From: Citrobacter sp.
Lineage (GTDB): Bacteria; Pseudomonadota; Gammaproteobacteria; Enterobacterales; Enterobacteriaceae
Reading direction: 5' to 3'
Assembly (NCBI GenBank): GCA_019415335.1
Contig: DXKH01000031.1
Location: forward strand, 20,960 to 84,959
DNA length: 64,000 nt
The notes beneath the pieces were generated by a model. That model did not search any database. It saw only the letters and a program-made list of their open reading frames with translations, and was not told the origin of the DNA. The translations under genes and the position numbers were made by a program. This document shows, piece after piece, positions 31,942-39,566 of the stretch. The stretch's first letter is position 1; each line of letters begins with the position of its first letter.

Positions 31942-32676
31942 TCATTCCCCCGAATTCTGCGATTTCAGCACAATAGAACAGGTATATCTTCCCGCCGGGT
32001 GAATCGAAATCGTGGTCTCGAACACTTTTCCGTCACGATCCCGATAGCGCCGTACGATGCGCATCCCCGGAGAATCGGGTTCAACATTCAGTATTTTCGC
32101 GATTTTCTTCGGTACGCCAACGGCGGTGATCGTCTGATGCACTTCGTGACTCTTAATCCCGTAGTGCGTTTCGATCAGATCGCTAATCAGCGAGTGCGGA
32201 TCGTCGCGGATAAACGTGCGCAGCCTGGAATAATCGGTGCTGGCGTAACTGTCCGTCCAGCAAATGGGCGCGTCCGGGTTTTGCGCATCCTCGCGAATAC
32301 TGGCGATATGCAGCCAGCGTGAGCCGGGCGGGCAATCTATCAGCTGGGAAAGCTCAATATCCGCCACAATCTCATCGATCTTCTTAATCACCCGCAGGTT
32401 GTTTTTCGCCAACAGCAGCAGATCTTCCAGGTGCGACAGCGGATGGTTGACACCGCTTGCCTGTGGTTCACATACGCGTGTACCTGCGCCTTTACGCCGC
32501 GAAATCAGCCCCTGTTCTGTTAATTCCCGCAGCGCTTCGCGCATGGTGTGACGACTCACTTGCCAGGTTTCGCACAGTTCCATTTCTGTCGGAAACAGCG
32601 AACCGGGCGGGTAAGTTCCCGTCGAGATTTGATGGGCCAGTTCACGGGCTATCCGCTTGTACAGAGATTCTTTCAT
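31942..32676 (-). CDS. GntR-family (HutC subfamily) transcriptional regulator
   Basis: The 244-residue product has an N-terminal winged helix (about residues 4-70, FPTEMELCETWQVSRHTMREALREL) and a UTRA effector domain ending VFETTISIHPAGRYTC. It is not a K-12 orthologue. It is divergent from the lyase and transporter genes, with a triple TGTNCGNACA operator between them, so it probably represses them and responds to their substrate or a pathway intermediate. The ligand is not known. Confidence 0.88.
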   Translation of the reverse strand: MKESLYKRIARELAHQISTGTYPPGSLFPTEMELCETWQVSRHTMREALRELTEQGLISRRKGAGTRVCEPQASGVNHPLSHLEDLLLLAKNNLRVIKKIDEIVADIELSQLIDCPPGSRWLHIASIREDAQNPDAPICWTDSYASTDYSRLRTFIRDDPHSLISDLIETHYGIKSHEVHQTITAVGVPKKIAKILNVEPDSPGMRIVRRYRDRDGKVFETTISIHPAGRYTCSIVLKSQNSGE

Positions 32677-32755
32677 CGCAGTTTCGTCAAATAATTAATG
32701 ATCACAGTCACAAAAATGGGTACGGGCTATTCCATACATTCGTCATGATTATTAT

Positions 32756-32803
32756 AAATGTCCGTACATTCTAAATGTACGGACATTTGAGTATGTTCGG
32801 ACA
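32756..32803. promoter_or_regulatory. Triple operator between the GntR regulator and the lyase
   Basis: TGTCCGTACA (32759-32768), TGTACGGACA (32776-32785) and TGTTCGGACA (32794-32803) are three copies of a TGTNCGNACA palindrome spaced 17 and 18 bases centre to centre. The first two lie in a 15-bp perfect inverted repeat (32756-32788). This is a strong candidate for the regulator's binding site. Confidence 0.85.
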
Positions 32804-32878
32804 TTTTTGTTGTCCCGGTTGCGTTGTAAACCGGGTCAGACGCTCATCTTATCATTATCAGATTGAACCGGGGGATTT

Positions 32879-34231
32879 ATGGCTTCGAATGTAATGGATT
32901 CTGTTTTGTTTAGAGATTCTTTTGGTACACCGGCAATGCGTGCGGTGTTCGATGACTACGAACTTATTTGCAAATATGTCGAAGTGGAGGTGGCGCTCGC
33001 TAAAGCACAGGCCCGCTGTGGGGTGATCCCGGAAGCCGCAGCCAAAGAGATCGCCGAGAAGTGCAACGCCGATACGCTGGATTTTGATTTGCTGCGCCAT
33101 GAAACGGAAATCGTCGGGTATCCGATTCTGCCACTCGTTCACCAGATTTCAAAACAGGCCGGAGAGTCTGGCGGCTATGTGCACTGGGGGGCGACGACGC
33201 AGGACATTATGGACACGGCGGTGGTACTGCAAATCCGTGATGCCTTTGAATTGATCGAGGCGGATATGAACCGGTTGCGTGCGACGCTGGCTGACCTGGC
33301 GCTGCGCTATCGCGATACGCCGATGGCCGGACGTACCCACTTACAGCAGGCGCTGCCGGTGACGTTTGGCTATAAAGCCGCCATCTGGTTGGATATGTTT
33401 GAACGCCACGCTGAACGACTGCAACAGGCGCGTCCGCGTGTGCTGGTCGGTGAATTTGCCGGGGCTGCCGGAACGCTGGCGTCGCTGGGCGATAAAGGAT
33501 TAGCGGTACAAAAAGCGTTGATGGAAGAGTTAGGTCTTAATGTTCCAACCTCCACCTGGCACGTGGCGCGCGATGGCTTCGCCGAAGCGGTGAACCTGCT
33601 GGCGGTGATAACCGGTTCGCTAGGGAAGATTGCTTATGACGTCATGCTGATGGCGTCGAACGAGTTTGGCGAACTGTATGAACCGTTCGTAAAAGGACGT
33701 GGTGCGAGCAGCACGATGCCGCAAAAACGCAATCCTATCTCCAGCGAACTGATGCTGGCCTGCGCGAAAGGCGTTCGCCAACAGGCCGGATTGATGCTGG
33801 ATGCGATGGTTCAGGATCTGGAACGCGCCACCGGGCCATGGCACGCGGAATGGATTGCGATCCCGGAAAGTTTCGTCCTGAGCGCAGGGGCGCTGCATCA
33901 GGCCAACTTTATGCTGGCAGGGCTGGAGGTCGATGAAGCTGCGATGACGCGCAATCTGGGGATGACCAATGGGCTGATTGTGGCCGAAGCGGTGATGATG
34001 GGGCTGGCGCCGTACATCGGTCGTCAGGATGCTCACGATGTGGTGTATGACGCCTGTCGTATCGTCAATGAGAAGGGCGGTCACCTGGCCGACGTACTGA
34101 ACGCCATGCCGACCGTCGCACAACGGCTGGATCCGCAACTGATTAACCAACTGACCGATCCGGCAAATTATCTGGGAATGGCACCGGAAATGGTCGATCA
34201 GGTGCTGGCGAAGTATCAGTCACGGAAATGA
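32879..34231 (+). CDS. Fumarase/aspartase-superfamily lyase, PcaB/PurB-like, substrate unknown
   Basis: The 450-residue product belongs to the superfamily of adenylosuccinate lyase, argininosuccinate lyase and carboxymuconate cycloisomerase. Three conserved regions are visible: HWGATTQDIMDTA (about 103-113), AGRTHLQQALP (about 150-160) and the signature GRGASSTMPQKRNP (about 273-286) with its catalytic serine. The MPQKRNP form resembles the PcaB (CMLE) branch. No other protocatechuate genes are present, and purB is elsewhere in enterics, so these names are not applied. Together with the downstream dicarboxylate-type carrier it suggests uptake and cleavage of a substituted succinate releasing fumarate. 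This is inference. Confidence 0.88.
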   Translation: MASNVMDSVLFRDSFGTPAMRAVFDDYELICKYVEVEVALAKAQARCGVIPEAAAKEIAEKCNADTLDFDLLRHETEIVGYPILPLVHQISKQAGESGGYVHWGATTQDIMDTAVVLQIRDAFELIEADMNRLRATLADLALRYRDTPMAGRTHLQQALPVTFGYKAAIWLDMFERHAERLQQARPRVLVGEFAGAAGTLASLGDKGLAVQKALMEELGLNVPTSTWHVARDGFAEAVNLLAVITGSLGKIAYDVMLMASNEFGELYEPFVKGRGASSTMPQKRNPISSELMLACAKGVRQQAGLMLDAMVQDLERATGPWHAEWIAIPESFVLSAGALHQANFMLAGLEVDEAAMTRNLGMTNGLIVAEAVMMGLAPYIGRQDAHDVVYDACRIVNEKGGHLADVLNAMPTVAQRLDPQLINQLTDPANYLGMAPEMVDQVLAKYQSRK

Positions 34232-34264
34232 ACGTTCTCGTGTTAACGGAATAAGGATATGGTT

Positions 34265-35686
34265 ATGTCTACACATTCTGTCGCGGGAAAGAAACTTCTT
34301 TCATTTCTGATCCCGCTGGTGATCGGTGCCGTCATTTGGTTTATTCCCGTTCCTGAAGGGTTAACGCCGGCGGCCTGGCATATGTTTGCGATTTTTGCCG
34401 CCACTATTGCGGCAATCCTGACCCAACCGCTCCCTTCGGGGGCGGTCATGCTGATTGCGCTTTGCGTGGTCATCTTTAGCAAAACGTTGACCGAGGCGAA
34501 GGCGTTGTCGGGCTTTGCCTCTGGCACGGTGTGGCTGATTTTCTGCGCCTACGTACTCTCGCTGGGGTTTGTTACCTCCGGACTGGGGAAACGGATTGCC
34601 TATAAAATGCTGTCGCTGTTTGGTGGAAGCAGTCTGGGAATCGCCTATTCGCTCGGCGTGTCAGACCTGATTATGGCCCCGGCGATGCCGTCCGTGACGG
34701 CGCGTTCTGGCGGGATTATTTTCCCTATCGCCCGCTCGATCAACGACGTGCTCGGTTCGGCGCCCGGCGCGACCGGTAAGCGGATTGGCGATTTTTTAAC
34801 AATGGTCTGCTTTCAGTTCACGCCAATCACCGGGGCGATATTTTTAACGGGGATGGCGGCGAACCCGCTGGTGGCAAGCCTGGCAAAATCCACTCTGGGT
34901 CTGGAGATCACCTGGGGCGGTTGGTTTATTTCCGCCGTCGTTCCGGCAATGGTCTGTTTTTGCCTGATGCCGCTGCTGGTCTACAAGCTGCTGGATCCGG
35001 AACTGAAAAAAACTCCGGAAGCCAAAGCGATGGGCAAACAGTCGCTGAGCGAACTGGGCAGTATGAGCAGTAATGAGAAAAAAGTGGCCGTGGGCTTTGT
35101 ACTGGCACTGGTGGGCTGGGGAACCAGTCTGATCACCGGCCTCTCTGCGACGTCGGTTGGGCTGGGTCTGGCGGCCTATCTGTTTGCAACCGGTGCGGTA
35201 AGCTGGAAAAGTCTCCTCAATGACCATGCGGCGTGGGACACGGTGATCTGGTTCAGCGTGATCATCAGCCTGGCGACGGGGCTGGCGGATCTGGGATTCA
35301 TCAAATGGATGACGGTGAAGCTGGGAAGCGGTATTCAGGGATTTGGTGCGATGGAAGCCTTTATCGTGCTCGGCGTTTTGTATATCTACGTCCACTACCT
35401 GTTTGCCACTGCCACGGGGCACGTTGCCGCGCTGTACGCGCCGTTTGCCGCGACGGCGATTGCTGCCGGTGCACCGCCGATGATGGTGGCCATCTGCTTC
35501 GGTATCTTCAGTAACCTGATGTGGGGGAATACTGAATATGGCGGCGGACCCGGTCCTATCTACTTTGCGCAAGGCTATTTCGAGCGTCCGCGGTTTTACC
35601 GAATCAACCTGTGCGTGGTGACCTTCAACGTGATTATCATTTTCGCGGTTGGCATGCTGTGGTGGAAACTGCTGGGTTACTATTAA
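34265..35686 (+). CDS. DASS (SLC13) family anion transporter
   Basis: The 473-residue product has about 12-13 hydrophobic segments and the family pattern of the CitT/TtdT/YbhI dicarboxylate group, with LSGFASGTVWLIFCAYVLSLGF near residue 79 and YVHYLFATATGHVAALYAPF near 376. Such carriers import or exchange di- and tricarboxylates at the inner membrane. The ATG at 34265 has AAGGA seven bases upstream; the ATG at 34259 is too close to it. It follows the lyase by 33 bases and probably moves that enzyme's substrate or product. Confidence 0.88.
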   Translation: MSTHSVAGKKLLSFLIPLVIGAVIWFIPVPEGLTPAAWHMFAIFAATIAAILTQPLPSGAVMLIALCVVIFSKTLTEAKALSGFASGTVWLIFCAYVLSLGFVTSGLGKRIAYKMLSLFGGSSLGIAYSLGVSDLIMAPAMPSVTARSGGIIFPIARSINDVLGSAPGATGKRIGDFLTMVCFQFTPITGAIFLTGMAANPLVASLAKSTLGLEITWGGWFISAVVPAMVCFCLMPLLVYKLLDPELKKTPEAKAMGKQSLSELGSMSSNEKKVAVGFVLALVGWGTSLITGLSATSVGLGLAAYLFATGAVSWKSLLNDHAAWDTVIWFSVIISLATGLADLGFIKWMTVKLGSGIQGFGAMEAFIVLGVLYIYVHYLFATATGHVAALYAPFAATAIAAGAPPMMVAICFGIFSNLMWGNTEYGGGPGPIYFAQGYFERPRFYRINLCVVTFNVIIIFAVGMLWWKLLGYY

Positions 35687-35698
35687 GTTGTCGCGCAA

Positions 35699-35786
35699 TT
35701 GCCTGATGGCGCTGCGCTTATCAGGCCTACATGAGATGGATGCTCGTAAACGTAGGCCGGATAAGGCGTAAGCCGCCATCCGGCAC
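35699..35786. repeat. BIME upstream of dinG
   Basis: TTGCCTGATGGCGCTGCG with CTTATCAGGCCTAC, then GTAGGCCGGATAAGGCG with GCCGCCATCCGGCA, form a two-unit cluster. It marks the right boundary of the GntR-lyase-transporter cassette. Confidence 0.88.
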
Positions 35787-35859
35787 TTCGCCTCCGCGTT
35801 GCGAAGCGTTTTCCAGAACCGGCAAAAAAGATACGTTCCAGGCCTGAAATGTGCCACAA

Positions 35860-35879
35860 TAGTGGCTGTTTATACAGTA
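35860..35879. promoter_or_regulatory. LexA box of dinG
   Basis: TAGTGGCTGTTTATACAGTA corresponds to the known dinG SOS box. It retains the CAG half but has GTG in place of the consensus CTG. It ends 14 bases before the dinG start. Confidence 0.72.
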
Positions 35880-35893
35880 TTTCAGGTTTTCTC

Positions 35894-38071
35894 ATGGCAT
35901 TAACCGCTGCGCTCAAAGCGCAAATCGCCGCCTGGTATAAGGCGCTTCAGGAACAGATCCCCGACTTTATCCCCCGTGCACCGCAGCGGCAGATGATTGC
36001 TGATGTTGCGAAAACACTGACCGGAGAAGAAGGGCGTCATCTGGCGATTGAAGCACCCACCGGGGTGGGGAAAACCCTGTCTTATCTCATTCCCGGCATT
36101 GCCATTGCGCGGGAAGAACAAAAAACGCTGGTGGTCAGTACCGCCAACGTGGCGTTGCAGGATCAGATCTACAGTAAAGATCTGCCGCTACTGCGCAAAA
36201 TCATTCCCGATCTTCGCTTTACCGCTGCGTTTGGTCGCGGCCGCTATGTGTGTCCGCGAAATCTGACGGCGCTGGCCAGTACCGAACCGACGCAGCAGGA
36301 TCTGCTCGCGTTCCTTGACGATGAACTCACGCCGAACAATCAGGAAGAGCAGAAGCGTTGCGCGAAGCTGAAAGGCGACCTCGACAGCTACAAGTGGGAC
36401 GGCCTGCGCGATCATACGGATATCGCCATTGACGATGACCTCTGGCGACGACTGAGTACCGATAAAGCCAGTTGCCTGAACCGCAACTGTCATTATTATC
36501 GTGAGTGCCCGTTCTTTGTGGCCCGTCGTGAAATTCAGGAAGCGGAAGTGGTGGTGGCAAACCATGCACTGGTGATGGCGGCGATGGAAAGCGAAGCGGT
36601 ACTGCCGGATCCGAAAAACCTGCTGCTGGTGCTGGATGAAGGTCATCACCTGCCGGATGTCGCCCGCGATGCGCTGGAAATGAGTGCGGAAATCACCGCC
36701 CCCTGGTACCGCCTGCAACTGGATCTGTTCTGCAAACTGGTGGCGACCTGCATGGAGCAGTTTCGCCCCAAAACCACGCCGCCGCTGGCGAATCCGGAGC
36801 GTCTGAACGCCCATTGCGAAGAGTTGTATGAGCTCATTGCCTCGCTAAATAGCATCCTCAATCTGACTATGCCTGCCGGGCAGGAGGCAGAACATCGCTT
36901 TGCGATGGGAGCGCTGCCGGATGACGTGATGGATATTTGCCAACGTCTGGCGAAGCTCACCGAAACGCTGCGCGGTCTGGCGGAGTTGTTTTTGAACGAT
37001 CTCAGCGAGAAAACCGGCAGCCATGATGTTGTGCGCCTGCACCGGGCTATTTTGCAGATGAACCGGGCGCTGGGGATGTTTGAAGCGCAAAGCAAACTGT
37101 GGCGACTGGCCTCGCTGGCCCAGTCATCCGGCGCACCGGTGTCGAAATGGACGACGCGCGATATGCGTGACGGGCAACCCCACGTCTGGTTTCACTGCGT
37201 GGGGATCCGTGTGAGCGATCAACTGGAGCGGTTACTCTGGCGCAGTGTGCCGCATATCATCGTCACTTCCGCCACGCTGCGTTCGCTTAACAGCTTTTCG
37301 CGCCTGCAAGAGATGAGCGGCCTGAAAGAGAAAGCGGGAGACCGTTTTGTTGCACTTGATTCGCCGTTTAACCATGTCGAACAGGGCAAACTGGTAATTC
37401 CGCAGATGCGCTATGAGCCGCTGATCGACAACGAAGAGCAGCATATTGCGGAGATGGCCGCCTATTTCCGCGAACAGCTGGAAAGTCAAAAACATACCGG
37501 CATGCTGGTGTTGTTTGCCAGCGGACGGGCGATGCAGCGATTTCTGGAACACGTCACCGATCTGCGTCTGTTGCTGCTGGTGCAGGGCGACCAGCCACGT
37601 TATCGGCTGGTGGAGCTGCATCGCAAGCGGGTAGAAAACGGCGAGCGTAGCGTGTTGGTTGGGCTGCAATCTTTTGCCGAAGGTCTGGACCTGAAGGGCG
37701 ATTTGCTCAGCCAGGTACATATCCACAAAATTGCCTTTCCGCCGATCGACAGCCCGGTGGTGATCACCGAAGGCGAATGGCTCAAAAGCCTCAATCGTTA
37801 TCCCTTTGAAGTGCAGAGCCTGCCGGCGGCATCGTTTAATCTCATTCAGCAGGTGGGACGTCTGATCCGCAGCCACAGTTGCTGGGGAGAAGTGGTGATT
37901 TATGACAAACGGCTACTCACCAAAAACTACGGTCAGCGGTTGCTGAATGCACTACCGGTGTTCCCGATTGAACAACCGGAGGTTCCGGAAGTGAAAAAAC
38001 GCCCGGCAAAACTCACCGCCGGGCGTAAAAAAAGCCTCCGTGCTAAGGGGCGCAGTCCTACTGGTAAATAA
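35894..38071 (+). CDS. dinG: ATP-dependent DNA helicase DinG
   Basis: DinG is an XPD-like 5'-3' helicase that resolves R-loops and forks. The 725-residue product has EAPTGVGKT near residue 50, iron-sulfur cysteines in RYVCPRN near 120 and CLNRNCHYYRECPFF near 194-205, DEGH near 248 and QQVGRLIRS near 650. The start MALTAALKAQIAAWY matches E. coli. The last 25 or so codons differ from K-12 and run through a fimbrial terminator and 14 bases into the convergent pilin gene, so the tail has been rebuilt. Confidence 0.96.
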   Translation: MALTAALKAQIAAWYKALQEQIPDFIPRAPQRQMIADVAKTLTGEEGRHLAIEAPTGVGKTLSYLIPGIAIAREEQKTLVVSTANVALQDQIYSKDLPLLRKIIPDLRFTAAFGRGRYVCPRNLTALASTEPTQQDLLAFLDDELTPNNQEEQKRCAKLKGDLDSYKWDGLRDHTDIAIDDDLWRRLSTDKASCLNRNCHYYRECPFFVARREIQEAEVVVANHALVMAAMESEAVLPDPKNLLLVLDEGHHLPDVARDALEMSAEITAPWYRLQLDLFCKLVATCMEQFRPKTTPPLANPERLNAHCEELYELIASLNSILNLTMPAGQEAEHRFAMGALPDDVMDICQRLAKLTETLRGLAELFLNDLSEKTGSHDVVRLHRAILQMNRALGMFEAQSKLWRLASLAQSSGAPVSKWTTRDMRDGQPHVWFHCVGIRVSDQLERLLWRSVPHIIVTSATLRSLNSFSRLQEMSGLKEKAGDRFVALDSPFNHVEQGKLVIPQMRYEPLIDNEEQHIAEMAAYFREQLESQKHTGMLVLFASGRAMQRFLEHVTDLRLLLLVQGDQPRYRLVELHRKRVENGERSVLVGLQSFAEGLDLKGDLLSQVHIHKIAFPPIDSPVVITEGEWLKSLNRYPFEVQSLPAASFNLIQQVGRLIRSHSCWGEVVIYDKRLLTKNYGQRLLNALPVFPIEQPEVPEVKKRPAKLTAGRKKSLRAKGRSPTGK
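38000..38025 (-). terminator. Rho-independent terminator of the fimbrial operon, inside the dinG 3' end
   Basis: Read on the minus strand, CGCCCGGC and GCCGGGCG form an 8-bp GC stem followed by TTTTTTC (37994-37999). It begins about 30 bases after the last pilin stop, within dinG codons on the other strand. Confidence 0.85.
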
Positions 38072-38561
38072 AGGTCACCTGTACCACGCTGCTGAAGGTA
38101 CCGGCAGTCACCGGCATTGAGGTGGCGTAGTAGCGTGCTGCTAACGGAAAATCGACGGTGTGATCGCTTTGATTCACCAGCACGCTGAAGCTGGCCTGCG
38201 GAGCCAGCGTAATGCGATCCTGGGGATCGGCGAGCTCCAGGGCCAACCCACCCGCAGTGCCTGTACTGGCAAATTTAGTCGGGTGTTCGCTGTCCGCCTG
38301 CCCGTGAAAGGTTGCGGTAGCAAGGGTGACGGTAGGCGGGCATTTCGATAGCGTAAGATCGAAATTTTTCCATGTGCCGGTATCTCCCACATCTTTGAAA
38401 TCACTCGATGCGGCATGCCCAAGATCAACGGTCATATCCTGACTGGCGCTGTCCACCGAGCAGGTATTGGCGTAAATATTGCCTTTCATCTGGATCTGAA
38501 TGTCATCAGCGTGGGCCAGCGAAATCAGGCCCGCCAGCAACAGGATTAGGCTCTTGTTCAT
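38058..38561 (-). CDS. Minor fimbrial subunit (type 1 pilin family)
   Basis: The 167-residue precursor has a Sec signal peptide ending near AHADD (residue 18) and a pilin domain with the cysteine pair NTCSVD near 34 and LSKCPP near 75. The C-terminus VVQVTFIYQ has the usual alternating beta strand. It is the last gene of the fimbrial operon and overlaps the adhesin gene by 4 bases. It is probably a tip or adaptor subunit; the family does not fix which. Confidence 0.85.
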   Translation of the reverse strand: MNKSLILLLAGLISLAHADDIQIQMKGNIYANTCSVDSASQDMTVDLGHAASSDFKDVGDTGTWKNFDLTLSKCPPTVTLATATFHGQADSEHPTKFASTGTAGGLALELADPQDRITLAPQASFSVLVNQSDHTVDFPLAARYYATSMPVTAGTFSSVVQVTFIYQ

Positions 38562-39544
38562 TTGTACCCCAGCGTGATGGTGGCAATGCTGTTGGCGGTA
38601 CCCGGGGTGACGTTGCTCGCAGTCTGCTCATAAGCGACTTCAAAGGGGATTGCGAGGGTGGTGTTCGCTTCCGCCACGCCAGCCGTATCTTTGTAGGTAT
38701 CAAAGGTCGCAATTGCGCCATCAAACAGCATACGTACCCCGACTCCGGTCGCCACGCCGCTCTCCTGGGTCAGTTTGATGACTCCCGGGAAACCTGTCTC
38801 ATAACCGTTTGCGCTGGTGATCTTGACTTCAGGTTGCACGGTATCCGCACAGTTAACGTTGACCGTAAATGTTTGCGGTGTCGTGAGGGTTCCGGTTCCG
38901 GTAAAGTCGCTGACAGGGAAGTCCCCCAGCATCACGGTGAGGCTTTTCGGTGAAACGTTACAGGTCACTTCTTTTAACGTTACGTTGCCGGCGTAAGAAA
39001 TGATGTTCGGCGCGCCAATAGGATCATGATTAAGCACCCCAACGCCGAACTGGGTCTGGGACTGTGCCAGCGTGCCGCTGGCCACCGTTTCGCTGGTTTT
39101 TACCAGTTCTATCGTGACATCAAAATCAAACGTGGACTTCCCATCGCTAGAGACATACCCCAGCGGTGTATTGCTCGAATCGCAGGCACTGCCATTCGCA
39201 CCGGTTACTCGCTGGCCCTTATCGTTCACCAGCGCAATGCCGATGCCTGAAATACCGGTTGCATAGACCCCGTTAATCCCGGTGATTTCCGTTCCATAAC
39301 CGTAATAGCACGCTGCAATAGGAAGTCCATCATTCACCCGGGTATCGCAACTACCGGAAACATGCGCAGTTTGCTCAGATCCCGGAATGGTGGCACCTAC
39401 CGGGAGCGTGGTGGAGACGGAAACCGATGCCATCGTGAAGAGCTTCGGCATATTGGGTGTAGAACAGGTGGCCTTCGCATGCGGCATGAACAGCGCTGCG
39501 GTTGCCAGAACGAAAAAGAAAAAACACAGTTTTGCTATCTGCAT
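38558..39544 (-). CDS. Two-domain fimbrial tip adhesin
   Basis: The 328-residue precursor starts MQIAKLCFFFFVLATAALF and is cleaved near KATCS. The N-terminal half (about 27-180) is a cysteine-containing receptor-like domain of no recognised specificity. The C-terminal half is a pilin domain with VTCNVSPKSLTVMLGDFPVSDF and ends SIATITLGYK. Two-domain architecture and a place right after the usher are typical of FimH/MrkD-type adhesins. A longer frame reaching 39730 lies inside the usher gene and is rejected. Confidence 0.87.
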   Translation of the reverse strand: MQIAKLCFFFFVLATAALFMPHAKATCSTPNMPKLFTMASVSVSTTLPVGATIPGSEQTAHVSGSCDTRVNDGLPIAACYYGYGTEITGINGVYATGISGIGIALVNDKGQRVTGANGSACDSSNTPLGYVSSDGKSTFDFDVTIELVKTSETVASGTLAQSQTQFGVGVLNHDPIGAPNIISYAGNVTLKEVTCNVSPKSLTVMLGDFPVSDFTGTGTLTTPQTFTVNVNCADTVQPEVKITSANGYETGFPGVIKLTQESGVATGVGVRMLFDGAIATFDTYKDTAGVAEANTTLAIPFEVAYEQTASNVTPGTANSIATITLGYK

Positions 39545-39566
39545 CGTGGTAAGCCTGAACGGAGAA

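Noticed and set aside
32879..34231. Naming the lyase pcaB or purB
   Set aside because: The signature fits the superfamily, but no protocatechuate pathway genes are linked and the context is a regulator-transporter cassette, so the specific name is not supported.
34844..35857. 337-codon minus-strand frame opposite the DASS transporter
   Set aside because: Translation is His/Arg/Gln-rich without domains, typical of the antisense of a membrane-protein gene.
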